Assembly (NCBI GenBank): GCA_964575845.1
Contig: CAZNSX010000002.1
Coordinates: 310,001-374,000 of the forward strand
Source: CAZNSX01 sp964575845
Lineage (GTDB): Bacteria; UBA8248; CAZNSX01
Length of the DNA: 64,000 nt
Direction of reading: 5' to 3'
A model generated the notes under the pieces. It did no database searches and had not been told where the DNA came from. It saw only the letters and a list, made by a program, of their open reading frames with translations. Shown here piece by piece: positions 1 to 7,799 of this stretch (its first letter is position 1; each line of letters opens with the position of its first letter). Position numbers and translations under genes: made by a program.

Positions 1-885
1 GGCCCCCATGACGGGAGGCATTATCTGGCCCCCTGTGGATGCTGCCGCCTCAACCGCTCCTGCCACCTCAGGCCGGTAGCCCATCCTCTTCATGAGAGGG
101 ATCGTGAAAGAGCCGGTGGTCACGACGTTGGCGGCCGAGCTTCCTGAAAGGGAGCCGATGAAAGTGCTGGACGCAACGGCTACCTTGGCCGGACCTCCCG
201 AGTGGTGACCTGCCACAGAGTTGGCCAGCTCAATGAAGAAGCCGACGGCCCCGCTTTCCTCCATGAAGGCTGAGAAGATAACGAAGATGATGATGAAGGT
301 GGAGAGCACTCCCAGGATGATTCCATAGAGGCCGTCCGTGGCCATGAAGTTGAGGGTGATGATCTCCTCCACGGAGAATCCGGCATGGGCGATGGCTGTG
401 GGGAAGAGGCGGCCGTAGAGGGCATAGAAAAAGAACAGAAGCGTCAGGACGACCATGGGCAATCCCACGGCCCGGCGGGTGGCTTCCAGCACGAGGAGCA
501 GGGTGGCTGCGCCCAAGAAGAGGTCTAGGCCGGTGGGCTCCGCTGCTCGGATGAGCATCTCCTCGCTGTTGTAATAGATGTAGACGCCTACGGCGACCAT
601 CAGGGCCGCAAAGCCCAGGTCCAGGGCTATGGACCAGGGTCGGTCCCCCCGCTTTTTGCTCAAGGGATAGGAGAGGAACACCAGCACAAGGATGAAGGTG
701 AGGTCTGTGGCGCGCTGGAAGTAGGCTTCGAGGACGCCGAAGGCGGAAGTATAGAGATGGAAAACGGCGAAGATAACGGCTATTGCGCCGGCCGCCCGCC
801 GCAAGGGTAGCAGGGCATCCTTGCTGCGGGAAGCGGATGCGATTCTTCCCGGGCTATCCTCGGGGCGAGTCTCCCGGTCGGTCAT
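1..885 (-). CDS. TRAP transporter permease, fused 4TM/12TM type (3' part beyond window)
   Basis: This is the membrane component of a TAXI-type TRAP transporter, which imports a small organic acid or similar solute using an ion gradient. Reading from ATG at 885 gives 295 codons, open to the window edge, so the C-terminal part is missing. After a charged N-terminus of about 25 residues there are several hydrophobic segments, then the TRAP large-subunit core with a GSLSGSSAANV stretch and a following GQIMPPVMGA stretch, both typical of fused DctQM-like permeases. A ribosome site (AGAGG) lies six bases before the start. It sits downstream of the TAXI receptor gene, with a hairpin terminator between the two. 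The substrate cannot be read from sequence. Confidence 0.88.
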   Translation of the reverse strand, partial: MTDRETRPEDSPGRIASASRSKDALLPLRRAAGAIAVIFAVFHLYTSAFGVLEAYFQRATDLTFILVLVFLSYPLSKKRGDRPWSIALDLGFAALMVAVGVYIYYNSEEMLIRAAEPTGLDLFLGAATLLLVLEATRRAVGLPMVVLTLLFFFYALYGRLFPTAIAHAGFSVEEIITLNFMATDGLYGIILGVLSTFIIIFVIFSAFMEESGAVGFFIELANSVAGHHSGGPAKVAVASSTFIGSLSGSSAANVVTTGSFTIPLMKRMGYRPEVAGAVEAAASTGGQIMPPVMGA

Positions 886-925
886 GGAACCTCTTTAGGA
901 AGGCTGATATCGATATATAGCGGGA

Positions 926-956
926 AATAAAAGAGGGCCGCCCCTAGGCGGCCCTC
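926..956 (-). terminator. Hairpin terminator or attenuator between TAXI receptor and TRAP permease
   Basis: A perfect 10-bp stem, GAGGGCCGCC (933-942) with GGCGGCCCTC (947-956) around a 4-base loop, is followed on the minus strand by TTTTATTT. The permease gene begins about 45 bases downstream. The hairpin probably lets only part of transcription through, giving more periplasmic receptor than permease, a common arrangement for binding-protein transporters. Confidence 0.75.
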
Positions 957-983
957 CCGATTTCTATCAGACCTCCCTCCCCC

Positions 984-1970
984 TTAGGGTAACTTCACCC
1001 CTTTCTCGCGGAAATACCTGGCCGCTCCTGGATGGAATGGGATGGGCATCCCTTCGGTTGCGTTCTTATAGCTCATGCCCTTGAGCCAGTCAAGGTCCTT
1101 GAAGGCTCCGGGGTTATCGTAGATGGCCTTGGTGATCTTGTAAACCAGGTCTTCGGGGAGGTCCGCCCGGCATATTAGAACATCGAGGTCGCCCAGGGTC
1201 CACGCGTCCTCCTTCTGTCCCTTAGAAATCCCGGCTGGGACCTTTACCTTCACATAGCCGGGGTACTTCTTTATTATTCCGTCCAGAACTTTATCTTCTA
1301 CCGGCAGTACCCTGACCGGGAAGGCCGTCTCGATCTGAGAGATGAGAGGGTTGGGAAGGGGCTGGGCCAGCTGGATGACGTCCACCTGCCGGTCCTTCAT
1401 GAGGAGCACCGCATCGCCCCAGTCCACGTGGTGAACCTTGCCCCCGGCTTCCCTAATCTTATCGAAGGAAAGGCCATGGGCCTCAAGGAGGCGGGCATAT
1501 GCCTGAGTGGAGCCCCACCCCATCTTGCCGGCTGTGGTGCGCTTTCCCTTGATGTCGTAAAAGCTCTTTATGGGGCTGTCGGCTGGCACCGTGATCTGGA
1601 ATGCCGAGAGATAATAGGCGCCGATAGCGCGGATATTGCGGTAAGGCTTTTTGAAGGCACCGCGGCCATGCCATGCCTCGCCCGTGGTGGCGCTATAGGT
1701 GAAGCCCAGGTCTACCTTTTTCTGCTCCATATTCTTAACATTGGTGATGGCGCCGCCCGTGGTAACAGTAGCGGTAACGCCGGGCACCTGGAAGTTTATG
1801 ACGCTCGCCGTCATGGCCATGGTGGGAAACCATGCGCCGCCCAGGCTCGAGGCGCCCACCTTGAGGAATACCTCCTCGGCCGCAGCCGCTCCTGTGGTGG
1901 TCATGGGGGCCAGAGCGAGAGTCATAGCCGCCAGGATGGAAATAATTAGAAAGCTTCTCCTCTTACCCAT
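984..1970 (-). CDS. TAXI-family TRAP transporter solute receptor
   Basis: This is the periplasmic solute-binding protein that feeds the TRAP permease downstream. The 328-residue product begins with a cleavable signal peptide (hydrophobic core about residues 8-24, likely cut after GAAAA). The mature protein starts with the VGASSLGGAWFPTMA motif characteristic of TAXI receptors and keeps a TTGGAITNVKNM stretch in the ligand cleft. A strong GAGGGGGG ribosome site precedes the ATG. A sigma-70 promoter (2202-2230) lies about 230 bases upstream, so receptor and permease form a unit separate from the radical SAM gene behind it. Length is normal for the family. The ligand is unknown. Confidence 0.92.
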   Translation of the reverse strand: MGKRRSFLIISILAAMTLALAPMTTTGAAAAEEVFLKVGASSLGGAWFPTMAMTASVINFQVPGVTATVTTGGAITNVKNMEQKKVDLGFTYSATTGEAWHGRGAFKKPYRNIRAIGAYYLSAFQITVPADSPIKSFYDIKGKRTTAGKMGWGSTQAYARLLEAHGLSFDKIREAGGKVHHVDWGDAVLLMKDRQVDVIQLAQPLPNPLISQIETAFPVRVLPVEDKVLDGIIKKYPGYVKVKVPAGISKGQKEDAWTLGDLDVLICRADLPEDLVYKITKAIYDNPGAFKDLDWLKGMSYKNATEGMPIPFHPGAARYFREKGVKLP

Positions 1971-2201
1971 CGAAAATCCCCCCCTCTTGGCGGTTCAAAA
2001 GCCGGATCAATATTTTTGTAGAGCTTCACAAACTTACGGCTAAGAGTATCCCTCCAGTGACATCCCCCCTTTCGAGAGCTCTTAAGCCCGTGCGCAAATT
2101 AGTTCCCTTTCCCTCCCTTAGAGGGGCCCTCGGGAGTGGGGCCTTCATACTTTGAACTGGAAAAATGGCTGAAACCGTAAGCCCTTCGTAAAGACCCTTT
2201 A

Positions 2202-2230
2202 ATAATAGGTTTCTTCGCACTACCTGTCAA
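2202..2230 (-). promoter_or_regulatory. Sigma-70 promoter for TAXI/TRAP operon
   Basis: Read on the minus strand there is a consensus TTGACA (2225-2230), a spacer of exactly 17 bases and TATTAT (2202-2207). Transcription would start near 2195 and leave a leader of about 225 bases before the TAXI ATG at 1970. The element lies just past the stop of the radical SAM gene (2268), so the TRAP genes need not depend on the upstream operon. Nothing else was recognised in the leader. Confidence 0.7.
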
Positions 2231-2267
2231 AAAGTTTGTGAGCCCCAAGCTCTGAATGACGGAGCTC

Positions 2268-3140
2268 TCAAAGTATTCCGATTAAGGCGGGACGAAAGCA
2301 AGACGTGTCAAGGGAGAGAGCATGGTCCACCTCAGCCAGGAGCCGCTTCTTATCCTCCGGGATCTTCCCCCCGATGTTCCAGTAGTTAGAGATGTGGTCG
2401 CTCAACAACTCAAACGGGCCCTTTAGGCTCTCGATGAGGAGTCGGGTCTCGGCAAGGGCCTCATAGGGGGAGAGGAGCCTGAAGGTACGCTTATGGTATG
2501 CATCCCAAACGGGAGTCCCCGGCCTCGGGACCAGAGTGCGGAGCCTCACAAATCGGGGAAGGGCCAAATTCAGGACCCGTGCACTTTCGAGGGCATGGGA
2601 GCGGCTCCCCTCAGGGCCGTCGAGGCCGATGATGATATAGGCGCTCAGCCCGATGCCAGCCTCGCGGCAGAGTTCCCCGGCCGTAACCTCATCTTCAGGA
2701 CTGAAGCCCTTGTGTATCTTCTGCAGCAGCCCGCCATCACCCGTCTCAAAGCCCGAGTGGATGCGGTCGAGGCCGGCCTCCTTGAGGCGCTTGAGCCCTT
2801 CCAGTTTTTTCCTCACGATGAAGCGCGCCGAGCCGTAGAGGGTCACCCGCTCAAGCCTCGGAAAAAGCTCCCGCGCAAAGCCGATTATCTCGGTCAGGGC
2901 CTCCGTCTTCACGCAGAGGGTGTTCCCGTCAGGGAAGAAGATGGTCTTGACGGAGGGGCCGTAAGAATGCCGGGCCATGAGGAGGTCTTCCTTGACCTCC
3001 TCAATGGGTCTTATCTGGAAATCGACACCGGTATACATGCCGCAGAAGGTGCAGCGGTTATGGGGGCAGCCGATGGTGGCCTGGATGAGCAGGCTTCCCT
3101 CCTCGCTTGGGGGCCGATAGAGGGGTTGATGATATCGCAT
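2268..3140 (-). CDS. Radical SAM protein, COG1032-like
   Basis: This 290-residue protein is a radical S-adenosylmethionine enzyme of unassigned reaction. The iron-sulfur motif near residues 25-33 is CPHNRCTFC, spaced Cx4Cx2C rather than the classical Cx3Cx2C; the following GMY fits a family where this spacing recurs. Downstream are a GFETGDGGLL stretch and an IIGLDGPEG stretch typical of the SAM-binding barrel. It is the last gene of the run torD, NUDIX, radical SAM, starting 15 bases after the NUDIX stop. Whether it matures or modifies the adjacent molybdoenzyme is only a guess from position. Confidence 0.8.
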   Translation of the reverse strand: MRYHQPLYRPPSEEGSLLIQATIGCPHNRCTFCGMYTGVDFQIRPIEEVKEDLLMARHSYGPSVKTIFFPDGNTLCVKTEALTEIIGFARELFPRLERVTLYGSARFIVRKKLEGLKRLKEAGLDRIHSGFETGDGGLLQKIHKGFSPEDEVTAGELCREAGIGLSAYIIIGLDGPEGSRSHALESARVLNLALPRFVRLRTLVPRPGTPVWDAYHKRTFRLLSPYEALAETRLLIESLKGPFELLSDHISNYWNIGGKIPEDKKRLLAEVDHALSLDTSCFRPALIGIL

Positions 3141-3155
3141 AAAAATCCTGGGGAT

Positions 3156-3557
3156 TCAGGAAAGAATAGCTTTAAGGGAGAGGTCGAGGCCGGGGACATG
3201 GTCAAACTCCACGAGCTGGTCGGGCTCTATCCACCGGGCCTCCAAGCTCTCCCAGTCGAGCCTCACTCTTCCCTCATCCACCTCGAAGAGGAAAGGATGC
3301 ACTACCCAGCGCCTTCCCAGCTCCGCGTCAATGACCTCGAAGGGTTGCCCCTCCCTCACGAGGCGGGCGTTCTCTACGCCCACCTCCTCCCTAATCTCAA
3401 TCCTCGCCCGCTCAAGGGGGCTAGGGTCGCCGGGCTCCAGATAGCCCGAAATCCCCGCCCATTTTCCCCCATAGGTCCCTACCCGGTCGCTGCGACGAAG
3501 AATGAGAACTTTCCCCCTTAGGCTAAGAAAGGCGGTCACTACCCCGCGCGTCTCCAT
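3156..3557 (-). CDS. NUDIX hydrolase, degenerate Nudix box
   Basis: A 133-residue single-domain protein expected to hydrolyse a nucleoside diphosphate linked to another group. The Nudix box runs from GYLEPGD to REEVGV. It ends in the expected EIREEVGV, but the usual Arg of the RE pair is Ile and the first part is one residue longer than the standard 23-residue box. The metal-binding glutamates are kept, so activity is plausible. The gene starts six bases after the torD stop and ends 15 bases before the radical SAM start, so the three genes are co-transcribed. The substrate is not predictable. Confidence 0.75.
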   Translation of the reverse strand: METRGVVTAFLSLRGKVLILRRSDRVGTYGGKWAGISGYLEPGDPSPLERARIEIREEVGVENARLVREGQPFEVIDAELGRRWVVHPFLFEVDEGRVRLDWESLEARWIEPDQLVEFDHVPGLDLSLKAILS

Positions 3558-3563
3558 CGTACT

Positions 3564-4283
3564 TCAGGCTTGAGAGCCTTCGGGCGCTTTCCCCCTAAGG
3601 AAGCTCTCCCTGGCCTCCCTGGCCAGTTCCTCCACCTCATTTTCCTCCAGACCCAGAAGCTCCCGGGCTTCGCTCAGAACGACCTCCCGGGTAAGGGAGG
3701 CGAAGTTACGGTAAAACTCTTCCTCAGCTTGTTCCATGACCTCCTGGCAGAAGGATGGGACCCAGGTGAGGAGGTGTTCCCGGAGGAAGGCCTTCTGGAG
3801 TTCAAGGCGCTTCTCCGCTCCCTCGCGGTCACCCTTCTCCCAACGCTCGGCCTCCTGGGCACTCAGGCGGCTCATGAGCTCAAGCTCTACGGAGAGGTGG
3901 TCGGGCATACCGGTGAATTTCTCCCCCAGGTCGAAGCCGCATTTTCGGAAAAACTCCAGGGCCTCTACCGTGGAATCGCCCCAGTACCTTTCCTCACCCC
4001 GCTGAACGCTCTCATAGGGGTTTATGTGGGGGCCGGGGCCGAGGAAGAGGCCGGTGTACTCAATGGCCAGCCTTTCGAGGAGTTCCTCCTCTCGGGCGTC
4101 CCTGAAGTTCTTGCTGAAGGAAAGCCCCAGCTCTTCCAGTACCTCGAGGAAATCCGGAGCTCTAAGCTGACTCAGGAGGGAGGCCGCGGGCTCCTTGAGA
4201 TAGACCGAGGAAAGAAGTCCGTAGACCTGGCTCCTCCTCTGGGCCAGCTCTATCTTCTGGGCATCACCCTTTCGCTTACTCAC
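3564..4283 (-). CDS. TorD/DmsD-family molybdoenzyme chaperone
   Basis: This 239-residue, all-helical cytoplasmic protein belongs to the TorD family, which binds the Tat signal of a molybdopterin enzyme and holds it until cofactor loading. Family features are LFLGPG, PYESV, a GDS motif and MPDHLSVELELMSRL in the middle of the protein. Translation begins at GTG 4283 with AGGAGG eight bases upstream. Its client is most likely the Tat-tagged oxidoreductase at 4406-6832, immediately upstream on the same strand. A strong terminator (4350-4386) separates the two, so chaperone levels probably depend on read-through or on a weak local promoter. Confidence 0.88.
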   Translation of the reverse strand: MSKRKGDAQKIELAQRRSQVYGLLSSVYLKEPAASLLSQLRAPDFLEVLEELGLSFSKNFRDAREEELLERLAIEYTGLFLGPGPHINPYESVQRGEERYWGDSTVEALEFFRKCGFDLGEKFTGMPDHLSVELELMSRLSAQEAERWEKGDREGAEKRLELQKAFLREHLLTWVPSFCQEVMEQAEEEFYRNFASLTREVVLSEARELLGLEENEVEELAREARESFLRGKAPEGSQA

Positions 4284-4349
4284 CGAGAGTCCTCCTCACG
4301 GGGAACCTATCAATAAAACCACAATCGACCCCCCTTGGCAATCCCTCAC

Positions 4350-4386
4350 AAAAAATTAGGGGGAGCCCCCCCTGGGCTCCCCCTAA
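4350..4386 (-). terminator. Rho-independent terminator after molybdopterin oxidoreductase
   Basis: A perfect 13-bp stem (4356-4368 with 4374-4386) with a 5-base loop is followed on the minus strand by six T residues (4355-4350). It lies 20 bases beyond the stop of the catalytic subunit gene and about 65 bases before torD. It would end most transcripts of the two-gene enzyme operon. Confidence 0.88.
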
Positions 4387-4405
4387 TCTACTTTTTCAGC
4401 CTTTC

Positions 4406-6832
4406 TCAGGCTTTCTCCACCGTGACTACCGTATCCATCCAGGCCTGCTGGCCGCTGATGAGGTCGGGCACATTGGGGATGACCCAGTTGGGGTGCTCCC
4501 CGTGATCCGTCCACCAGGGCACCTCTCCCTTCACCTCGGGGAATACGGGCTTGCCCGAGGCGTAACGGCCGTAAACCCAATGGCCGCAATGGTGGGAGAT
4601 GGCAACGACTCTGGGATGGACCCCGGAGGTTACCCTCGCCCTGGTGACGATCTCGCCTATGGCTGACTTGACCCGGATCTTATCCCCATTCTTTATGCCG
4701 CGGGCGGCGGCCGTCTGGGGATGGATCCAGGCCGGGTTGGAGTGAAAGACCTCCGAGAGCCACTTGCAGTTCTGGGTGCGGGAGTGGGTCTGGACGTTCA
4801 CCTTGAATGTGGTCAGGTGAAGGTCATCCTTCCCCATCCCCTGGTGGCGTTTTATGGGGAGGTAGGAGGGAAGGGCGGGAAAGCCCTTCTTCTCGAGGAA
4901 CTCAGAGTAGACCTCAAACTTGCCCGATTTGGGTATCTTATCGGGGGTGAAACCCTTGTAGGCCACCCCGTCTATCATCTGGCCCACATACTGCTTATCC
5001 TTCTTGTAGGCGTCCCCGTCCTTGAAGATCACGCCTGTCTTGGGGTCCACCTTGGTTCCCTTGAGGTCTTTCTCTTTGAGTTTCTTCTCATGCTTATGGT
5101 ACTGGGGTTTCTTGCTCTGGATGAAAACCCCATGCTTCTTGATGTACTCGAAGCCGCCCACATCTTTGAGCCCTGGAGTATTATTGGCGGCGATGCGCAT
5201 GTATTCTTCGGAGTCCTTCCAGGGGATGAGCTTTTCCATGCCGCCCCCTATCCTCCTGGCAAGGTCCATGAGGACATCCTGGAAGGCCCGTGCCTCCCCC
5301 AGGGGTTTCACGACGGGCTGCCTCAGCTGAACGAAGGGGATCATGGAGTAGGATTGGGGAGCCTCGGGGTCCCAACGCTCGAGATAGGCGGCATCGGGGA
5401 TGATGAGGTCCGCGAGCTCCGTCGACTCGCTCATGTAAGCGTCGCAGGCCACGAGGAAGGGGAGCAGGTTCTCATCCTTCATCACCTCGATGTTCTCGCG
5501 GGAGTTTCCGTTCACATAGACGGGGTTATAAACATAGGTCATGTAAACCTTGGGCCTTCCCTTGTGGCCCTTCTTTATCATGGTGAAGACCTGATGGTTC
5601 ACGTGATGGTCGGGATAGGCGACCCCCTCACCGTCAAGGATGTCGAGCTTCTTGGCCTTGTGCTTGGGCTTTGGAGCTTTGACCTTTCCCCACTTGCCCC
5701 CGACCTTTAGGCAGGTGCCGCCCTTCTCCTCGATGTTGCCCACAAGGGCGTCAAGGAGCTTAGCGCATCGCTCATTCATGGCGCCGTTCTCGTGGGCGAC
5801 CAAGCCGCGGTAGGAGATGACGGTAGAGGGTTTGGTCTTGGCGAACTCGATGGCGATGCGGCGGATGACCGAGGCGGGGATCCCGCTCTCCTTCTCGGCC
5901 ACCTCGGGGGTGTACTGCCTAAGATGCTCCCTCAGCTTGTCGACTGTGACGTTCGTCCACTTCTCGATGAACTCCTCCCCCCGCTTGTGGAGCCCGTTCT
6001 CAAGGATCACGTTGCACATGGCAAGGGCCACGAGGCCGTCGGTCCCGGGCCTTATGGGGTACCACTCGTCGCTCTTTGCGGCGGTATTGGTGAGCCTCAC
6101 CTCGAAGGTGACGAGCTTGGCGCCAGCCATCTTGGCCCTCACAACCCTTTGGGCGAAGTAGTTGTGGGAGGTGTGGGCCTCGAGCATGTTGGCGCCGAAA
6201 TTGAGCATGTATTTCGTGTTCTCTACGTCATTAACGTCATAGTGCTTGCCCCAGGTGAGCTCCTGGGCCACAAACTTGCCCCCTTCGCAGATGGAGGTGT
6301 GGTTCCCGATGGTCTTGGTGCCGTAGGCGTCCATGAAGGGGCCTATGATCCACCCTGCACGGCTTCTCCCGTAGTGGAACATGAATTCCTCGGGGTGGCC
6401 CGCGTCTCGTAGTTCTCTGAGCTTCGAGGCTATCTCATCCAGGGCCTCATCCCAGGAGACCCTCTTCCATTTCCCCTCGCCCCGAGCTCCGGTCCGCTTC
6501 ATGGGATAGAGGATGCGGTCGGGGTCATAGACCTGGTTCACGCCGGCCTGGCCCTTGGGGCAGGTATGGCCCCGGCTGTTGGGGTTATCGGGGTGGCCCT
6601 CGATCTTGACTAATCTGTCTCCCTCCATATGGCCTATGATGCCACAGACGGCCACGCACTGAAGGCAGCTCGTCGGGATCCCCCGCCGCGCCTGGCCCGT
6701 GACGCCGGTGTAAGAGTATTTATTCTGGCGGGTCTCCATGGCATCCGAGAGAAGATGAAAGTGACTCTCGGCCGCCAGGGCCGCTCCGGCCGCCACGCCC
6801 AGCTTTATGAAATCTCTCCGGCTAAGCTCCAT
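4406..6832 (-). CDS. Tat-exported molybdopterin oxidoreductase, Arr/Arx/Psr/Phs-like catalytic subunit
   Basis: This 808-residue DMSO-reductase-family enzyme reduces or oxidises a substrate in the periplasm. It starts with a twin-arginine signal (SRRDFIKLG, residues 4-12). The Fe4S4 site is C56-x2-C59-x3-C63-x27-C91, the spacing found in arsenate and polysulfide reductase relatives. C182 in the HTSICEGG stretch is the likely molybdenum ligand. The segment GRSRAGW, where ArrA and ArxA carry clade-specific motifs, matches neither as I remember them. The C-terminal molybdopterin domain is complete. The ferredoxin subunit gene ends 16 bases upstream, and no NrfD-type anchor gene is present. The substrate (arsenic, sulfur oxyanion or other) is unresolved. 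Confidence 0.9.
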   Translation of the reverse strand: MELSRRDFIKLGVAAGAALAAESHFHLLSDAMETRQNKYSYTGVTGQARRGIPTSCLQCVAVCGIIGHMEGDRLVKIEGHPDNPNSRGHTCPKGQAGVNQVYDPDRILYPMKRTGARGEGKWKRVSWDEALDEIASKLRELRDAGHPEEFMFHYGRSRAGWIIGPFMDAYGTKTIGNHTSICEGGKFVAQELTWGKHYDVNDVENTKYMLNFGANMLEAHTSHNYFAQRVVRAKMAGAKLVTFEVRLTNTAAKSDEWYPIRPGTDGLVALAMCNVILENGLHKRGEEFIEKWTNVTVDKLREHLRQYTPEVAEKESGIPASVIRRIAIEFAKTKPSTVISYRGLVAHENGAMNERCAKLLDALVGNIEEKGGTCLKVGGKWGKVKAPKPKHKAKKLDILDGEGVAYPDHHVNHQVFTMIKKGHKGRPKVYMTYVYNPVYVNGNSRENIEVMKDENLLPFLVACDAYMSESTELADLIIPDAAYLERWDPEAPQSYSMIPFVQLRQPVVKPLGEARAFQDVLMDLARRIGGGMEKLIPWKDSEEYMRIAANNTPGLKDVGGFEYIKKHGVFIQSKKPQYHKHEKKLKEKDLKGTKVDPKTGVIFKDGDAYKKDKQYVGQMIDGVAYKGFTPDKIPKSGKFEVYSEFLEKKGFPALPSYLPIKRHQGMGKDDLHLTTFKVNVQTHSRTQNCKWLSEVFHSNPAWIHPQTAAARGIKNGDKIRVKSAIGEIVTRARVTSGVHPRVVAISHHCGHWVYGRYASGKPVFPEVKGEVPWWTDHGEHPNWVIPNVPDLISGQQAWMDTVVTVEKA

Positions 6833-6848
6833 TCTGCTCTCACCTCCT

Positions 6849-7484
6849 TTAGGCGTTAAAGCTCATCTGCTTCTCGAGCTCCTTGGGGTCCCACTGCCGG
6901 TGGCCGGGGATCAGCTTCTCGAAATCCTTGAGAACGGGCCTGATGCCTATGTAACGGTTGTTCGGCCCCGTCCCATCTTGCTCCTTCAGCCCTGACGCCT
7001 TGAAGGACTTCAGGAGGCGAGAGGCCTCGCTCTTGGGGTCGGTGAGGTCGCCGAATACCTTGGCCCTACCCGGGCAGACGTTGACGCAGGCGGGCTGAAT
7101 GCCCTTGGTGACGCGGTGGATGCACATCGTACATTTGTAGTAAAGGCCCGTCACGGGATCCTTCGAGATGTTGTGGTAGGGGCAGGCCATGAGAGCGGTG
7201 GGGAGGTTCTCCTTCTTCTCCCCGGTGAAGAGTACCACACCGTCCTCCCGCTTGACCAGGGCACCATCGCCAGCAAGCACGCAGGGCGGGTCGGTGCAGT
7301 GGTTGCAGTGGTTGGGCAGGAAGTGGCGCCGGAGCCTTGGAGGGGGCCCCTTCTCCAGATACTTGACGTGGGAGATCCAGACACCCAAAGGCGCCAGCAT
7401 CTCCGCCTTGCAGGCAATTGCGCAGGCGTGACAACCGATGCAGCGCCTTAGGTCGATGACCATGCCATATTGTTTTTTCGCCAT
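6849..7484 (-). CDS. Four-cluster ferredoxin subunit of molybdopterin oxidoreductase
   Basis: This 211-residue protein carries electrons between the catalytic subunit and a redox partner. It has the cysteine pattern of PsrB/DmsB/ArrB subunits: CIGCHACAIACK near the N-terminus, CNHCTDPPC in the middle, CTMC and finally CVNVCPG, enough for four [4Fe-4S] clusters. There is no signal peptide, so it would be exported by hitch-hiking on the Tat-tagged partner. It is the first gene of the operon, 16 bases before the catalytic gene. A sigma-54 promoter at 7631-7646 lies about 150 bases upstream. B-before-A order resembles the arxB'A start of arx operons, but this is not proof of function. Confidence 0.9.
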   Translation of the reverse strand: MAKKQYGMVIDLRRCIGCHACAIACKAEMLAPLGVWISHVKYLEKGPPPRLRRHFLPNHCNHCTDPPCVLAGDGALVKREDGVVLFTGEKKENLPTALMACPYHNISKDPVTGLYYKCTMCIHRVTKGIQPACVNVCPGRAKVFGDLTDPKSEASRLLKSFKASGLKEQDGTGPNNRYIGIRPVLKDFEKLIPGHRQWDPKELEKQMSFNA

Positions 7485-7630
7485 ACCTCACCTCGCTCCT
7501 CTGGTTGAACCTCAAGGCAAAATTCCATTTTTCTACCCGCTGGTTCTTAACCACCCCCCTCTGATTAGGCTCCTGATTGCGGAACTCTGGAGGTTACTTC
7601 TTAGGTTGAGCTTCAAAGAAAATTTCTATC

Positions 7631-7646
7631 AGCAAAGACTATGCCA
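7631..7646 (-). promoter_or_regulatory. Sigma-54 (-24/-12) promoter for the molybdoenzyme operon
   Basis: On the minus strand the sequence is TGGCATAGTCTTTGCT, matching the sigma-54 consensus TGGCACG-N4-TTGCT at 10 of 12 defined positions, with the obligatory GG and GC ten bases apart. Transcription would begin near 7620, giving a leader of about 135 bases before the ferredoxin ATG at 7484. The gene immediately behind it (7800-9239) encodes a sigma-54 activator. The rest of this 315-base gap holds the dyad at 7757-7790, a smaller TGGTT-CTT-AACCA palindrome at 7541-7553 and no supportable gene. Confidence 0.75.
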
Positions 7647-7756
7647 AATGGGTCACCAATTATTGCCCGGCCAAAAATGGCTAACCTTTTGATGTATCAA
7701 GCCTTATGAAGGCGAGCTGAGGGGCCAGAAAGTAGGCGGGGTGGAAGGAGTTCAGT

Positions 7757-7790
7757 CCCTAACCATCTGGGCTCCTATGGGTGGTTAGGG
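7757..7790. promoter_or_regulatory. Candidate upstream activator site (9-bp dyad)
   Basis: CCCTAACCA (7757-7765) and TGGTTAGGG (7782-7790) form a perfect inverted repeat with a 16-base spacer. Its centre is about 125 bases upstream of the -24 element and roughly 150 bases upstream of the predicted start, the usual position of an enhancer for an NtrC-class activator. The half-site TAACC also recurs at 7548-7552 and 7682-7686. The repeat begins ten bases after the activator gene's stop, so it could instead shape the 3' end of that mRNA, but no T-run follows. Confidence 0.5.
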
Positions 7791-7799
7791 TCTATCCAT

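Noticed and set aside
2092..2106. Weak sigma-54-like element (minus strand, TTTGC with AGGGA) before the TAXI gene
   Set aside because: Only the -12 half fits well; the sigma-70 promoter at 2202-2230 is far better.
2026..2220. 64-codon minus-strand open frame between the radical SAM and TAXI genes
   Set aside because: It spans the region containing the clear promoter at 2202-2230 and shows no coding character; it is best explained as leader RNA.
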